A stretch of 64,000 bases of DNA from assembly GCF_023712425.1 (NCBI RefSeq), contig NZ_JAMAYG010000004.1:124001-188000 (forward strand), given 5' to 3'. The position numbers and the translations under genes are program-made. This DNA is from Rothia sp. P100 (GTDB taxonomy: Bacteria; Actinomycetota; Actinomycetes; Actinomycetales; Micrococcaceae). Below are positions 18,270 through 27,269 of the stretch, in pieces. The notes under the pieces are model-generated. The model was not told where the DNA came from, did not search any database, and worked only from the letters and a program-made list of their open reading frames with translations. Positions within the stretch are counted from its first letter, which is position 1; each line of letters opens with the position of its first letter.

Positions 18270-19180
18270 TGTCTGTATCGGTCAAGGCCACCGCTCCGGG
18301 CAAGGTCAACCTGTATTTTGCGGTCGGCCCTCTTAAATCTGATGGGTACCACGATGTCGCGTCTCTTTATGCTGCGGTGGACATTCTAGAAACAGTTACT
18401 CTGACGGAAACCGATGCTCCCGGGATGAGTCAATCGATGAGTGTTGCTCACGGTTCACCGGTGGCTCAGCAGATGGAGTTAGGCGCTTTTGACCCCTCCG
18501 TAGTGCCTCTGGACCACACTAATCTTGCCTACCGCGGTGCTGCTGTGGTGCTGGGTGAAGCTGGGCTGAGCCCGGTTGATGTCTGCCTCAACCTTCACAT
18601 TGAAAAGGCGGTGCCTGTTGCCGGTGGTATGGGCGGCGGTTCGGCTGATGCCGCAGCGGCTATGAAAGCGATGAACTCTTACCTGGTGCAAACTGGCAGG
18701 ATTTCACAGGAGCTACCGCACAACCGGTTGTTGCAACTTGCAGCTCCACTGGGGGCAGATGTTCCCTTCGCCCTGTTGGGTGGGCTAGCTGTTGGGCAGG
18801 GCATCGGTGACCGCCTCCAAGCAATTCCCTTACCCGAGGGCGTTGAGCCGCTTCGTTTTGGTTTTGTGCCAGCGGTCTCTGGCCTGTCAACGCCTACAGT
18901 TTTTCGTGAGCTAGACGCCGGCAGGGAGAGCGGCCGCTACCCTTCCCCCGACGAAAACTTGCAAGTGCCACAGCAACTTATTGCTACTCTGACATCACCG
19001 GCTCCGCTGACCGAGCGCCTGCCTCTCATTTCTAGTCTTTTGCGCAACGACCTTGCTGCTCCCGCTCTCAGCCTGCTCCCTGAATTGGAGCAAACCCTGG
19101 CAGTGACAGCAGAAAACCCGGGTGTAACGGCATGTTTTGTATCAGGATCCGGCCCCACCGTCGCCTACATCTCACAGTGA
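18269..19180 (+). CDS. ispE: 4-diphosphocytidyl-2-C-methyl-D-erythritol kinase
   Basis: IspE phosphorylates CDP-methylerythritol in the MEP isoprenoid pathway, which feeds the undecaprenyl carrier used by wall and capsule glycan synthesis. It is a GHMP kinase: N-terminal APGKVNLYFAVGPLKSDGYH, the ATP loop PVAGGMGGGSADAAAAM (about residues 115-131) and C-terminal SGSGPTVAYI. Length of 303 is normal. It shares one base with the ksgA stop. Confidence 0.95.
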   Translation: MSVSVKATAPGKVNLYFAVGPLKSDGYHDVASLYAAVDILETVTLTETDAPGMSQSMSVAHGSPVAQQMELGAFDPSVVPLDHTNLAYRGAAVVLGEAGLSPVDVCLNLHIEKAVPVAGGMGGGSADAAAAMKAMNSYLVQTGRISQELPHNRLLQLAAPLGADVPFALLGGLAVGQGIGDRLQAIPLPEGVEPLRFGFVPAVSGLSTPTVFRELDAGRESGRYPSPDENLQVPQQLIATLTSPAPLTERLPLISSLLRNDLAAPALSLLPELEQTLAVTAENPGVTACFVSGSGPTVAYISQ

Positions 19181-19268
19181 GTTAGCTGAAAGAACCTGCA
19201 GTCTACCCCTGAGGCGTGGGTAGAATGAGAGCTGTTCTTTTCAGATTGCAGTGACTGTGTAGGGAATT

Positions 19269-21053
19269 ATGCTCAGCAATATTCGCAACCTTTTTTATCT
19301 GGTTGATTTCCCGGTGAAAACCAAATTGGCGTTATCGGTGGTGGGCGCCTTCATCGTTTCCCTGCTTGAAATATTTGGTGTAGCTGCAACCTATCCGCTC
19401 ATCTTGCTGGTTTCAGGGCAAAGTATTGAAAACGGACCCCTAGCCACTCTTGCTCAGCTTCTGGGAACCACTGATAGGCAACGCCTGATTGCACTTACCG
19501 GAATAATAGTTGTATCTGCATTTATCGGAAAATCATTGTTTACTATTGGCTTCCGATGGTGGCAAAGCGGTTTTGTCAACAAAATGGAACTGTCCGCAAA
19601 GGTCAATTTGCTGGGCCTTTACCTAGACTCTCCCTACCCTGATTACAAGAAACGGGAACTCTCCAAAATCCATACCAGCCTCGTGACATCAATGGCTCAG
19701 GCCTATCGAATGAGTATCTTTGGAGGGTTGAGCCTGCTGACAAACCTCATGACGATCACCCTCATGCTCATCATTGTTTTCATTCTCTCACCACAGGTTG
19801 CCATTATTGCTGTACCTATTTTTGGTGCCGTGGGGTATGCCATTCCCGCCCTTTCTAAAAGACGGTTGGAAAAAATTAGCCATCAGATCACAAAGGCTGA
19901 TCAAATCTCCTGGTTCTCATCAATGCCAGCTTTATCAGCTTTCCGAGAGATGCGATTGTTTTCCGTGGGAGATCAGTTTGTGGAGAAATATAAGCGCGGC
20001 GTTGAAATGAGCGCTAAGGCCCAACGCCAACAGGGTCTGGTCAACGAGCTACCTAAAAACATTATGGAAATCGTTTTTATTGTTAGTATTGCGTCCCTGG
20101 CAGTCTTTATGTTTTCTACCCGGGACCAAGCAGAAGCAATTGCAACTATGGGCGTTTTCAGCGTGGCCGCTGTACGTCTTATGCCCGCCATTAACTCAGC
20201 TATGGCCTCTCTTAACGTCGTAAGATCTGGGACTGCTGGTGTGCTCCTTCTCAACAGAGAAATTGAGTACTTCAAGGGTATTTCACGGTATTCAGCACTA
20301 CCTTCTTCGAACACTGTTTTCACCGGCGATGTTGATGTTCAAGGGGTTAGCTTCCAATATGACCCGGCAGCTGAACCGGTCTTAAAGAATATCTCTATCT
20401 CAATTCCCGCAAACAAAACGGTAGCTTTTGTGGGGTCTAGCGGATCTGGAAAATCGACTCTGGTTGATATTATTTTGGGTATGCTCCCACCCACCCAGGG
20501 ATCTGTCACCTGTGGCGGAATCCCTATTAGCGCTGACCTCAAGGCGTGGCAACAGCAACTGGGCGTCGTGCCGCAAAGTGTTTATGTGCTCCCAGGGAAT
20601 CTCAAGGAGAACGTTGCTTTTGGTTTACCCGAGACTGACATCGATGATGCACAGGTAATCTCTGCTTTAGCTCATGCTGAGCTGAATGAACTAGTCGATA
20701 GCCTACCGAACGGCATTACAGAAGACTTAGGGCAGGACGGCGGCAGGTTATCTGGCGGGCAACGTCAGCGACTGGGGATTGCCCGTGCGCTGTATCGCAC
20801 CCCCAAATTACTGGTTTTAGATGAGGCTACATCAGCTCTAGATAATAAGACCGAGCATAAAATCACGCAGACTATTGAAGGTTTAGCTGGTGAAATGACG
20901 ATCGTGATGGTGGCTCACCGCCTGTCTACTATCAAAAAAGCAGACATTATTTACTATATGAAAAATGGTGAAGTGGTGAACCAGGGAAGCTTCGAGGAAC
21001 TTTCTGAGCTGAACCCTGAATTCAAAGAACTTGTAGAGCTAGGTAAACTGTAG
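19269..21053 (+). CDS. ABC transporter, fused permease and ATPase, probable glycolipid exporter
   Basis: Six N-terminal membrane segments (residues 1-330) are fused to a complete nucleotide-binding domain: Walker A GSSGSGKST (389-397), signature LSGGQRQRLGIARAL, Walker B LLVLDEATSALD and the switch His in VAHRLST. The half-transporter architecture matches lipid-linked oligosaccharide flippases (PglK/Wzk type) and lipid A or drug exporters. Glycosyltransferases next to it and the lack of any Wzx in the window favour glycolipid export. TAGGGA precedes the ATG. It starts the accessory region after ispE and is followed by a truncated GT4. Confidence 0.8.
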   Translation: MLSNIRNLFYLVDFPVKTKLALSVVGAFIVSLLEIFGVAATYPLILLVSGQSIENGPLATLAQLLGTTDRQRLIALTGIIVVSAFIGKSLFTIGFRWWQSGFVNKMELSAKVNLLGLYLDSPYPDYKKRELSKIHTSLVTSMAQAYRMSIFGGLSLLTNLMTITLMLIIVFILSPQVAIIAVPIFGAVGYAIPALSKRRLEKISHQITKADQISWFSSMPALSAFREMRLFSVGDQFVEKYKRGVEMSAKAQRQQGLVNELPKNIMEIVFIVSIASLAVFMFSTRDQAEAIATMGVFSVAAVRLMPAINSAMASLNVVRSGTAGVLLLNREIEYFKGISRYSALPSSNTVFTGDVDVQGVSFQYDPAAEPVLKNISISIPANKTVAFVGSSGSGKSTLVDIILGMLPPTQGSVTCGGIPISADLKAWQQQLGVVPQSVYVLPGNLKENVAFGLPETDIDDAQVISALAHAELNELVDSLPNGITEDLGQDGGRLSGGQRQRLGIARALYRTPKLLVLDEATSALDNKTEHKITQTIEGLAGEMTIVMVAHRLSTIKKADIIYYMKNGEVVNQGSFEELSELNPEFKELVELGKL

Positions 21054-21094
21054 GCCAGATTTTTTCTATGAGTAGATGCACGTGAAACTAGCGG

Positions 21095-21691
21095 ATGACG
21101 AATAACAGGGCAATCTATTTTTTAGTAGATGAATTTCCGAGGTTTGGTGGAGCTGAGACTGTGACGGACAGATTGGCATCGGAGCTTACGGAAAGAGGTG
21201 AGCGTGTAGTTGTACTTGCCAAAACCTCCGGCATGAAGCTACCCAGTGAGGGTGCATACACAGGTGAATATTGTTCTCCTTTCTCTTTTGCTCTAAAGAA
21301 ATCTGTTTTCCTTAATAAACTTGTTGATGTTTCTGCGGCGATAATTATTAAAAAGAAAATTCGTCGGTGGAATTCTTCTGACATAATTATATCTACTCGC
21401 GCAGATATTCTGCTGCAGTTAATATCTTCTCCTGCATTTGATATTGAGGTTAAATCTCTGATAATTAATCAATTTCACACGTCCTTAAACCCTCTTGGTG
21501 AATATGGCGCCTTTATCGAAGAGGCAAGGCGTTCTCTGAAAGTAATTGATGGAAGTGAACGTCATACCCTAGAAAGTATGGTCCAGAATTTAGGTGAGGG
21601 AAAATCAGTTTTTTCAGAGGTCATGGAGGTTTATTCTAAAATCCCACCAGCACTTCAAAGCCACACGCACTTATCAAGTCCAGAGAGCTAA
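21095..21691 (+). pseudogene. Truncated GT4-family glycosyltransferase
   Basis: The frame encodes 198 residues resembling the N-terminal half of the intact gene at 33708-34922: IYFLVDEFPRFGGAETV matches its VYFLIDAFPAVGGIETV opening, and NQFHTSLNPLGEYGAF matches its GQYHTSITPPGPAGG segment. The stop comes where the second Rossmann domain should begin, so the donor-binding half is absent. The DNA is strikingly AT-rich (16 G/C of 60 at 21301-21360). The following 140 bases show no recognisable remainder. It could still make a protein, but not a complete GT-B enzyme. Confidence 0.65.
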
Positions 21692-21772
21692 CTTACGGGA
21701 TGCTTCTGGGATAACTTTTAGCTTCCGGCTAAAATACGAGGATAAAAAATCCCACCCCATTCTTTTAAGCAG

Positions 21773-21789
21773 TATACTTACTGAGTATA
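21773..21789 (+). promoter_or_regulatory. Inverted repeat upstream of the alcohol dehydrogenase
   Basis: TATACT (21773-21778) and AGTATA (21784-21789) form a perfect six-base inverted repeat about 40 bases before the dehydrogenase ATG. It could be an operator, and TATACT could also serve as a -10 box, though no good -35 lies at the right distance. Confidence 0.3.
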
Positions 21790-21830
21790 AGAACCTATAA
21801 GACAGCCCTTAACCTCAGAAAAGAGAATTC

Positions 21831-23024
21831 ATGCGCGCCCTTACCTGGCAAGAACCTGGAAAAGTCGAAGTTATCGACGTTCCCAAGCCCACCATCCAAA
21901 ATCCTACCGACGCCATTATCCGCGTCACGTCCACCGCTATCTGTGGCTCTGATTTGCACCTCTATGGTGTCCTAGGGCCTTACATGGGTAAAGGCGATGT
22001 ACTGGGGCATGAGTTTATGGGCATCGTGGAAGAAACCGGATCTGAAGTACATAACCTCACCCCCGGCGATCGCGTAGTAGTTCCCTTCAACATCTCCTGT
22101 GGAAAGTGCTGGATGTGCTCACGCGGTTTCTACGCACAATGCGAGACCACGCAAAACACCAAGTACGATAAAGGCGCATCTCTCTTTGGCTTTTCCAAAA
22201 TGTATGGGGAGGTACCTGGTGGCCAAGCAGAATATGTTCGCGTTCCGCATGCCGATTTTGGTCCTGTGAAAGTGCCTGAAGGTTATGCAGATGAGCGAGC
22301 ACTATATCTCTCTGATATCCTTCCCACCGCATGGCAGGGAGTGAAATGGGCTAATGTTCCCCAAGGCGGATCTTTGGCAATTATCGGAGCCGGGCCCGTG
22401 GGGCTGATGGGATTACGTTCAGCCCAACAACAAGGTAATGCTGAGCAAATCATCATGGTAGATCTTGTCGATGAGCGTCTGGAATTGGCTCGCTCCTGGG
22501 GTGCTCAAACTATTGATTTGCGCGAAGTTAAGAGTGTAGGTGACGCGATTCGTGATCTTACCGGTGGGCGGGGTGCGGACTCTGTACTTGATGCAGTGGG
22601 TATGGAAGCGCACGGTAATCCTGTGCGGGAGAAGGTTATTAATATTATGGGCAAGCTGCCTGGTCCTGTTGGTCGACCCATGATGGACCGTGCCGGTCTC
22701 GATCGAACCGCCGCACTGATGAGCGCTATTGACGGCGTCCGTCGCTCGGGAACGGTCTCTCTCAGCGGGGTCTATGGTGGTAATGCTAACCCCATGCCGA
22801 TGTTGAAGATGTTCGACAAAGGTCTCCGCTTGGCTATGGGCCAATGCCACGTACGTCAATGGACCGATGAGATAGCGGATATTCTCTTCCAGGACGAGGA
22901 TGTTATGGGTGTAGAACAGCTAGCTACCCACCGGGTAGGTCTTTCTCAAGCTGCTGAGGCCTATGAGATGTTCCAGAAGAAACAAGATGGCTGCATCAAA
23001 GTAGTACTTGATCCAACTCGCTAG
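21831..23024 (+). CDS. Zinc-dependent alcohol dehydrogenase (formaldehyde-dehydrogenase-like)
   Basis: A medium-chain dehydrogenase of 397 residues. Catalytic zinc ligands are Cys 38 (ICGSDLH) and the GHE at 59-61. Structural zinc ligands are Cys 90, 93, 96 and 104. The cofactor-binding IIGAGPVGLMGLRSA motif is near residue 185. The long insert after the Rossmann motif (GMEAHGNPVREKV) resembles glutathione-independent formaldehyde dehydrogenases. The substrate is not certain. It is a single gene: AAAAGAG before the ATG, an inverted repeat upstream, and a near-perfect terminator after it. It lies in the segment that appears to interrupt the polysaccharide genes. Confidence 0.85.
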   Translation: MRALTWQEPGKVEVIDVPKPTIQNPTDAIIRVTSTAICGSDLHLYGVLGPYMGKGDVLGHEFMGIVEETGSEVHNLTPGDRVVVPFNISCGKCWMCSRGFYAQCETTQNTKYDKGASLFGFSKMYGEVPGGQAEYVRVPHADFGPVKVPEGYADERALYLSDILPTAWQGVKWANVPQGGSLAIIGAGPVGLMGLRSAQQQGNAEQIIMVDLVDERLELARSWGAQTIDLREVKSVGDAIRDLTGGRGADSVLDAVGMEAHGNPVREKVINIMGKLPGPVGRPMMDRAGLDRTAALMSAIDGVRRSGTVSLSGVYGGNANPMPMLKMFDKGLRLAMGQCHVRQWTDEIADILFQDEDVMGVEQLATHRVGLSQAAEAYEMFQKKQDGCIKVVLDPTR

Positions 23025-23041
23025 AGTTTTGGCATCATAAG

Positions 23042-23079
23042 AGTGGGGTGTCCAGGAAATTCTTCTCGGACACCCCACT
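23042..23079 (+). terminator. Intrinsic terminator after the alcohol dehydrogenase
   Basis: A perfect 12-base inverted repeat, 23042-23053 with 23068-23079, around a 14-base loop, followed by a T-containing stretch. It begins 17 bases after the stop. Confidence 0.8.
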
Positions 23080-23381
23080 GTGTTTATCAACTAGTTCATC
23101 CAGTATCAAAAAATTCTTAGTGCCTCGGGGGTTAGCGTACCAATTGATCTCTCTGACGCGACTTCTATGCCCCACAGAAATTGTGTCCTAGAGCTACCGG
23201 ACCTCTGACAATAATAGGTAGGTCCATCACTCAGCCCTTTGATTCAAGACGTATAAATTAAATGCATGAGGGAATCTATGGGATGAGTATTGAACATAGG
23301 AGGATTTAGTGACACTATTAATAATAAGCAAGCTGATATAAAACCTTTCACAGCTTATTCTTCCAAGAGAAAGCAAGGCTC
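23080..23381 (+). promoter_or_regulatory. Upstream region of the catalase gene
   Basis: About 300 bases separate the terminator from the catalase start. The region contains a GGACCT...AGGTCC inverted repeat near 23200-23225, AT-rich sequence, and a ten-codon minicistron (23309-23341) with a consensus ribosome-binding site. I could not assign -35/-10 boxes with confidence. Confidence 0.35.
23309..23341 (+). CDS. Possible ten-residue leader peptide before the catalase
   Basis: AGGAGG (23298-23303) lies five bases before GTG 23309, which opens a ten-codon frame (MTLLIISKLI) ending at TAA 23341, about 40 bases before the catalase ATG. The ribosome-binding site is better than the catalase's own. 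It may be a regulatory leader peptide or a translational-coupling element, or chance. Confidence 0.3.
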   Translation: MTLLIISKLI

Positions 23382-25592
23382 ATGAACCCTCAAGCATCTC
23401 CCCATCTCCAGCCTGCCCCAGGGCAACCGGCATCTCAGCATCCTGACTTCAACGAACCTGCTCAACCTGCAGAGCCACTTGAGCCCAAGGCTGACCAGCA
23501 TGAAGTAAACCCCCGCACAGTTACTGGAAAAAAGTCAGCCGATGGACCAGGCGATGTACATCAACAAGGTCGTTATCAAACGACCTCAGCTGGGGCGCGA
23601 ATCTACGATACAAACCATACCCTCAAAGCAGGTGCTCGAGGTCCGGCCCTGTTACAAGATCATCACTTCCGAGAAAAGATTACCCACTTCGACCATGAGC
23701 GCATCCCCGAACGAGTAGTACATGCCCGCGGTGCTGGAGCACACGGCATCTTCGAAAGCTATGGTAACGCTAGCTCTGTCACCAAAGCTGGCTTTCTGCA
23801 ACCTGGTCAAAAAACTCCAGTTTTCACTCGCTTTTCAACTGTTTTAGGTTCCCGAGGCTCAGCCGACACGGTACGAGATACCCGAGGATTCGCTGTCAAG
23901 TTCTACACAGATGAAGGAAATTTTGATTTAGTCGGCAATAACATGCCCGTCTTCTTCATCCAAGATGGCATCAAATTTCCCGACATTGTCCATGCCGGAA
24001 AACCTCATCCTGACCGAGAAATCCCTCAAGCACAAAGCGCACACGATACTTTCTGGGACTTCGTTTCTCTACATACCGAAGCTCAACATCATACAATGTG
24101 GAATATGTCAGACCGAGGCATTCCCCGTTCCTATCGGATGATGGAAGGTTTCGGAGTTCATACCTTCCGAATGGAAAACGCACAAGGAGAAACTTCCTTA
24201 GTAAAGTTCCATTGGAAGCCCAAACTCGGTGTACATTCTTTAACATGGGATGAGGCTCAAGTGACCGGAGGTGCTGACCCTGATGCTCACCGCCGAGATC
24301 TTGCTGATGCTATTGAATCCGGTGCGTACCCTGAGTGGGAACTAGGTATTCAGGTTTTCTCAGATACTCCTGACCAAGTTTTCCACGGAATTGACCTTCT
24401 AGATCCTACCAAGCTAGTACCAGAGGAATTAGCCCCTGTTGAGCTCATAGGAAAAATGACGCTCAACGCTAATCCCCGCAACTACTTCGCTGAAACAGAG
24501 CAGGCAGCTTTCCATCCTGGCCATTTAGTTCCTGGTATCGATGTAACCGATGACCCTCTTTTGCAAGGACGTTTGTTCTCCTATATAGATACTCAACTTA
24601 CACGCTTGGGAGGCCCTAACTTTAACCAACTCCCCATCAACCGTCCTCATACTGAGGTCAACGATATGTTCCGAGATGGTTTTAGCCAACAAGCCGATCA
24701 TGTTGGGGTAGCAGCTTATAAACCTAATTCTTTAGACGGTGGCAATCCCTTCCCCGCTTCAGCTGAAGATAAAGCCTTCATCGATATACCGGTTAAAGTC
24801 AATGAAAGCCAGAAGGTGCGTGAAGTTCCTTCAAGTTTTGATGATCATTTCAGTCAAGCTCGGTTGTTCTGGCAGTCAATGAGTGACGTAGAAAAAGATC
24901 ATATTATTGCTGCGTATTCTTTTGAACTGGGTAAGGTCTATGAACCTGAAATTAAAAAGCGTCAATTGCAGTGTCTAGCAGAAATTGATGCGACCTTATG
25001 TTCTGAGGTGGCTCATGCCTTGGGTCTTGAGGCTCCTGCTGCTCGAGAAAATGTTGAGTTATATTTGAGCCCAAGCCCTGCTTTATCACAAATTGGTCGT
25101 AAGTGGCCTGTTGATGGTCGTATCGTGGGTATTGTGGTGGATGAAAATAACCCCCCTTCTGATTTAATAGAGCTACATCAACAAGTTACTGAAGCTGGGA
25201 TGACACCACTGGTGATTGCACCGCGTGGTGGAAAAATTAACGGTGTACCGGTAGAGCGGACTTTTTCGATGATTCGTTCTGTTGAGTTTGATGCCTTGTT
25301 ATTGGCGGGAAATCCCGGCCCAGCAGCAGATGCAGCTGTAGCTCGTGACGCGAAAGCAGGTGCTACTGTCTTGAATCAAACTGATCCGCGTGTGGTGTTG
25401 TTGGTCAATGAGACGTGGCGTCATGCCAAACCTATTGCAACCGCAGGCGAAGGTCAGGAAATTCTTTCTTCTGAATACGTGAAAGATTCTCCAGGAGTGG
25501 TTACTGCTCCGTCTTTGACCGAAGCCTTTGTACAGGTGAAAGGTCTTTTGGCTCAACACCGCGTATGGGAACGTTTCGAAACTCTCATCTAA
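23382..25592 (+). CDS. katE: Large-subunit monofunctional catalase (HPII/KatE type)
   Basis: Decomposes hydrogen peroxide in the cytosol. Active-site His 114 (RVVHARG), Asn 187 (LVGNNMPVFF) and the haem-ligand Tyr 401 (RLFSYIDTQ) are spaced as in E. coli HPII, and His 378 (FHPGH) matches the residue that bonds the proximal Tyr there. The extra C-terminal flavodoxin/GATase-like domain (about residues 590-736) identifies the large-subunit clade. The first 70 residues are Pro/Gln-rich. The gene is more AT-rich than core genes (27 G/C of 60 at 24661-24720) and lies between a terminator and IS remnants, suggesting acquisition. The start follows a weak AAGG. Confidence 0.95.
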   Translation: MNPQASPHLQPAPGQPASQHPDFNEPAQPAEPLEPKADQHEVNPRTVTGKKSADGPGDVHQQGRYQTTSAGARIYDTNHTLKAGARGPALLQDHHFREKITHFDHERIPERVVHARGAGAHGIFESYGNASSVTKAGFLQPGQKTPVFTRFSTVLGSRGSADTVRDTRGFAVKFYTDEGNFDLVGNNMPVFFIQDGIKFPDIVHAGKPHPDREIPQAQSAHDTFWDFVSLHTEAQHHTMWNMSDRGIPRSYRMMEGFGVHTFRMENAQGETSLVKFHWKPKLGVHSLTWDEAQVTGGADPDAHRRDLADAIESGAYPEWELGIQVFSDTPDQVFHGIDLLDPTKLVPEELAPVELIGKMTLNANPRNYFAETEQAAFHPGHLVPGIDVTDDPLLQGRLFSYIDTQLTRLGGPNFNQLPINRPHTEVNDMFRDGFSQQADHVGVAAYKPNSLDGGNPFPASAEDKAFIDIPVKVNESQKVREVPSSFDDHFSQARLFWQSMSDVEKDHIIAAYSFELGKVYEPEIKKRQLQCLAEIDATLCSEVAHALGLEAPAARENVELYLSPSPALSQIGRKWPVDGRIVGIVVDENNPPSDLIELHQQVTEAGMTPLVIAPRGGKINGVPVERTFSMIRSVEFDALLLAGNPGPAADAAVARDAKAGATVLNQTDPRVVLLVNETWRHAKPIATAGEGQEILSSEYVKDSPGVVTAPSLTEAFVQVKGLLAQHRVWERFETLI

Positions 25593-25680
25593 GAAGGGTA
25601 ATAATTTACTCTAATCTCCGGGGGTGATGAACATTACATCGTCCCCGGGGATCTTTCCTTTTCCATGAGACAGATATACC

Positions 25681-25766
25681 GAGGCTTATTCATAAGGGGG
25701 CCATCCAAAACGCTCGACAACGGCCCTATCAGCGGAAAAATAATCTGTCCTTTATAAATAAGCCTC
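25681..25766. mobile_element. 86-base MITE-like remnant with IS ends
   Basis: The left end, starting GAGGCTTATTCATAAGGGG, faces a right end whose complement starts GAGGCTTATTTATAAAGG, so the segment is bounded by near-identical inverted repeats. Its left about 60 bases also match the left ends of the larger IS copies at 28056 and 30501. It looks like an internally deleted derivative. No clear target duplication is visible. Confidence 0.6.
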
Positions 25767-25973
25767 AACACTGGTTTTTTGTATGTGAGGTTTCTTGTTG
25801 CTGGGATGCAACGAATAGGTCGTCGATGAACCTGTTTGTAGGTTTATGGTGTAACGATTTTAATAATTTTCTTTAGTTTATTTGTAGAGGTTTAACACTC
25901 AACTTTTCTTGCTGGTGAGACTCTTGTTTGATTAGGGTGAGCGTGTTCATGTTACACCTTGTGAATAAGCCTC
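25767..25973. repeat. Non-coding stretch ending in a solo IS terminal repeat
   Basis: The AT-rich sequence has no open frame of note. It ends at 25959-25973 with the terminal repeat CTTGTGAATAAGCCTC, in the same orientation as the right end of the 86-base element. It is probably a further decayed IS fragment. Together with the element at 25681 it explains most of the 472-base gap after katE. Confidence 0.45.
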
Positions 25974-26011
25974 AAAAAATCTGATATCGACCCATTACTA
26001 TGCCCAGAAAA

Positions 26012-26020
26012 TGATATACT
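26012..26020 (+). promoter_or_regulatory. Candidate extended -10 promoter of the membrane/DUF3618 cassette
   Basis: TGATATACT matches the extended -10 form (TG, one base, then TATACT) 45 bases before the first gene of the cassette. There is no good -35 at 16-18 bases, which an extended -10 can tolerate. Confidence 0.4.
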
Positions 26021-26064
26021 AATTCTACTGATTATTTAATCCTCTACAGAAAAGGTGATGACTT

Positions 26065-26802
26065 ATGGCTAATACACCAAGCCGTCGTCCTGCCCAGCCC
26101 CATGTTTCCAGTGCTACCCCCGCCAAAAACCGCACCACTAAGGATCAGGTTGCTGACCGCACCCAGGCGGAAGCACAGCAACTCAAGCACCAGGCAGTGT
26201 CCTCTGGCGAACGTGTTCTCGACACCGCCAAGAACAAGGCCGAAGACGTCAAAGAAGAAGTTGCCTACCAGGCTCAGGATCTCATAGGTCAGGTACGCGC
26301 AGACCTCCAGAAGTATGTAGGTCCTCAACAGCAACGCCTTGCAGCGACCATTCGCAACATCAGCGATGAAATCAACGCATTGTCCCAGGGCCAGCAGCCG
26401 CAGACAAGCTACGTCACCGGTCTTTTGGGTAACGCATCAGGTTACGTAGACACCGTGGCAACCTCCATCGAACAGAAGGACTCACAAGAGCTCATCAACG
26501 ATGTACGTCGTTTCGCTGCTCGTAAGCCTGGTCTGTTCTTGGCTGCAGCACTCGGTGTTGGCCTGCTTGCAGGACGTGCAACTCGTAACGTCAAAGACAA
26601 CGACCAGATTGCTACTGACCGCGAAAGCCTCAAGCAGTACGCAGGCCTAGAGTCACAGCAGTCAGAGCAACCGCGCTCATCAGCAGGCCTACCCGCTGCA
26701 GAACCTGAGCGCACCTTCATCACTCAGGAAGACACCAGCGACGTTACTGCGCACCACATTCCCGGTGCAGGCTACACTGCTGAAGGAGGCAATGTTCGAT
26801 GA
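26065..26802 (+). CDS. Small membrane protein with long amphipathic N-terminal region, unknown function
   Basis: I do not recognise a named family. Residues 15-130 are highly charged, Gln/Ala/Lys-rich and predicted helical, with an apolipoprotein-like or LEA-like repeat feel. A single hydrophobic segment (about residues 155-172, LFLAAALGVGLLAGRA) is followed by a hydrophilic tail. The stop overlaps the next start by four bases (ATGA), and the next two genes are Holin-X-like and DUF3618, a trio found together in many actinobacteria. This suggests a shared membrane-associated stress role. AAAGGTGATG precedes the ATG. Confidence 0.7.
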   Translation: MANTPSRRPAQPHVSSATPAKNRTTKDQVADRTQAEAQQLKHQAVSSGERVLDTAKNKAEDVKEEVAYQAQDLIGQVRADLQKYVGPQQQRLAATIRNISDEINALSQGQQPQTSYVTGLLGNASGYVDTVATSIEQKDSQELINDVRRFAARKPGLFLAAALGVGLLAGRATRNVKDNDQIATDRESLKQYAGLESQQSEQPRSSAGLPAAEPERTFITQEDTSDVTAHHIPGAGYTAEGGNVR

Positions 26803-27269
26803 GCACTCCCGCTCCTCATAGCGAACCCGAAATCCGCGCCGAACGCGAATCACTGAGCGAAATGTTCAAGTCGCTGAGCACTAACGTCAGCACCCTCGTT
26901 CAGCAGGAAATAGAGCTGGCAAAGGCTGAGCTCAATCAGTCCGTGCAGCAAACCAAGAAGTCAGCAACCGTCATGGGCGCTGGCGCAGGTATGCTCGGCG
27001 GCGCCGGCGTAGCAGGTCACTTTGTACTGCTGTTCTTGTCTTTGGCTCTTATGTGGGCTCTTAGTAGCCTAATGTCTTTGGGTTGGGCAGCATTCATTGT
27101 TGCAATCCTATGGGCAATCGTTGCAGGTGTCCTTGCCGTAATGGGTAAGAACAAGGTGAAGCGTGGCAAGGTAAAACTTCAGCAAGCAACCAGCAATCCG
27201 CTCCCGCACACTCGCGAGACCATAGCGGAAATTCCCGAAACTGTTAATCCTTCTAAGGAGACCCGATGA
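26799..27269 (+). CDS. Holin-X-like (phage holin superfamily III/DUF1469) membrane protein
   Basis: An amphipathic N-terminal helix (residues 10-50, SLSEMFKSLSTNVSTLVQQE) precedes two adjacent hydrophobic segments (about 59-84 and 86-112), the layout of the actinobacterial Holin-X/DUF1469 family. Despite the name this family is not linked to phage lysis when it sits with DUF3618; no lysis or phage gene is present. The gene overlaps both neighbours by four bases, so all three are translationally coupled. Confidence 0.8.
   Translation: MSTPAPHSEPEIRAERESLSEMFKSLSTNVSTLVQQEIELAKAELNQSVQQTKKSATVMGAGAGMLGGAGVAGHFVLLFLSLALMWALSSLMSLGWAAFIVAILWAIVAGVLAVMGKNKVKRGKVKLQQATSNPLPHTRETIAEIPETVNPSKETR

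Noticed and set aside
26799-27269. Prophage signal from the holin-like protein
   Set aside because: No endolysin, capsid, integrase or other phage gene is present; this family occurs outside phages with DUF3618.
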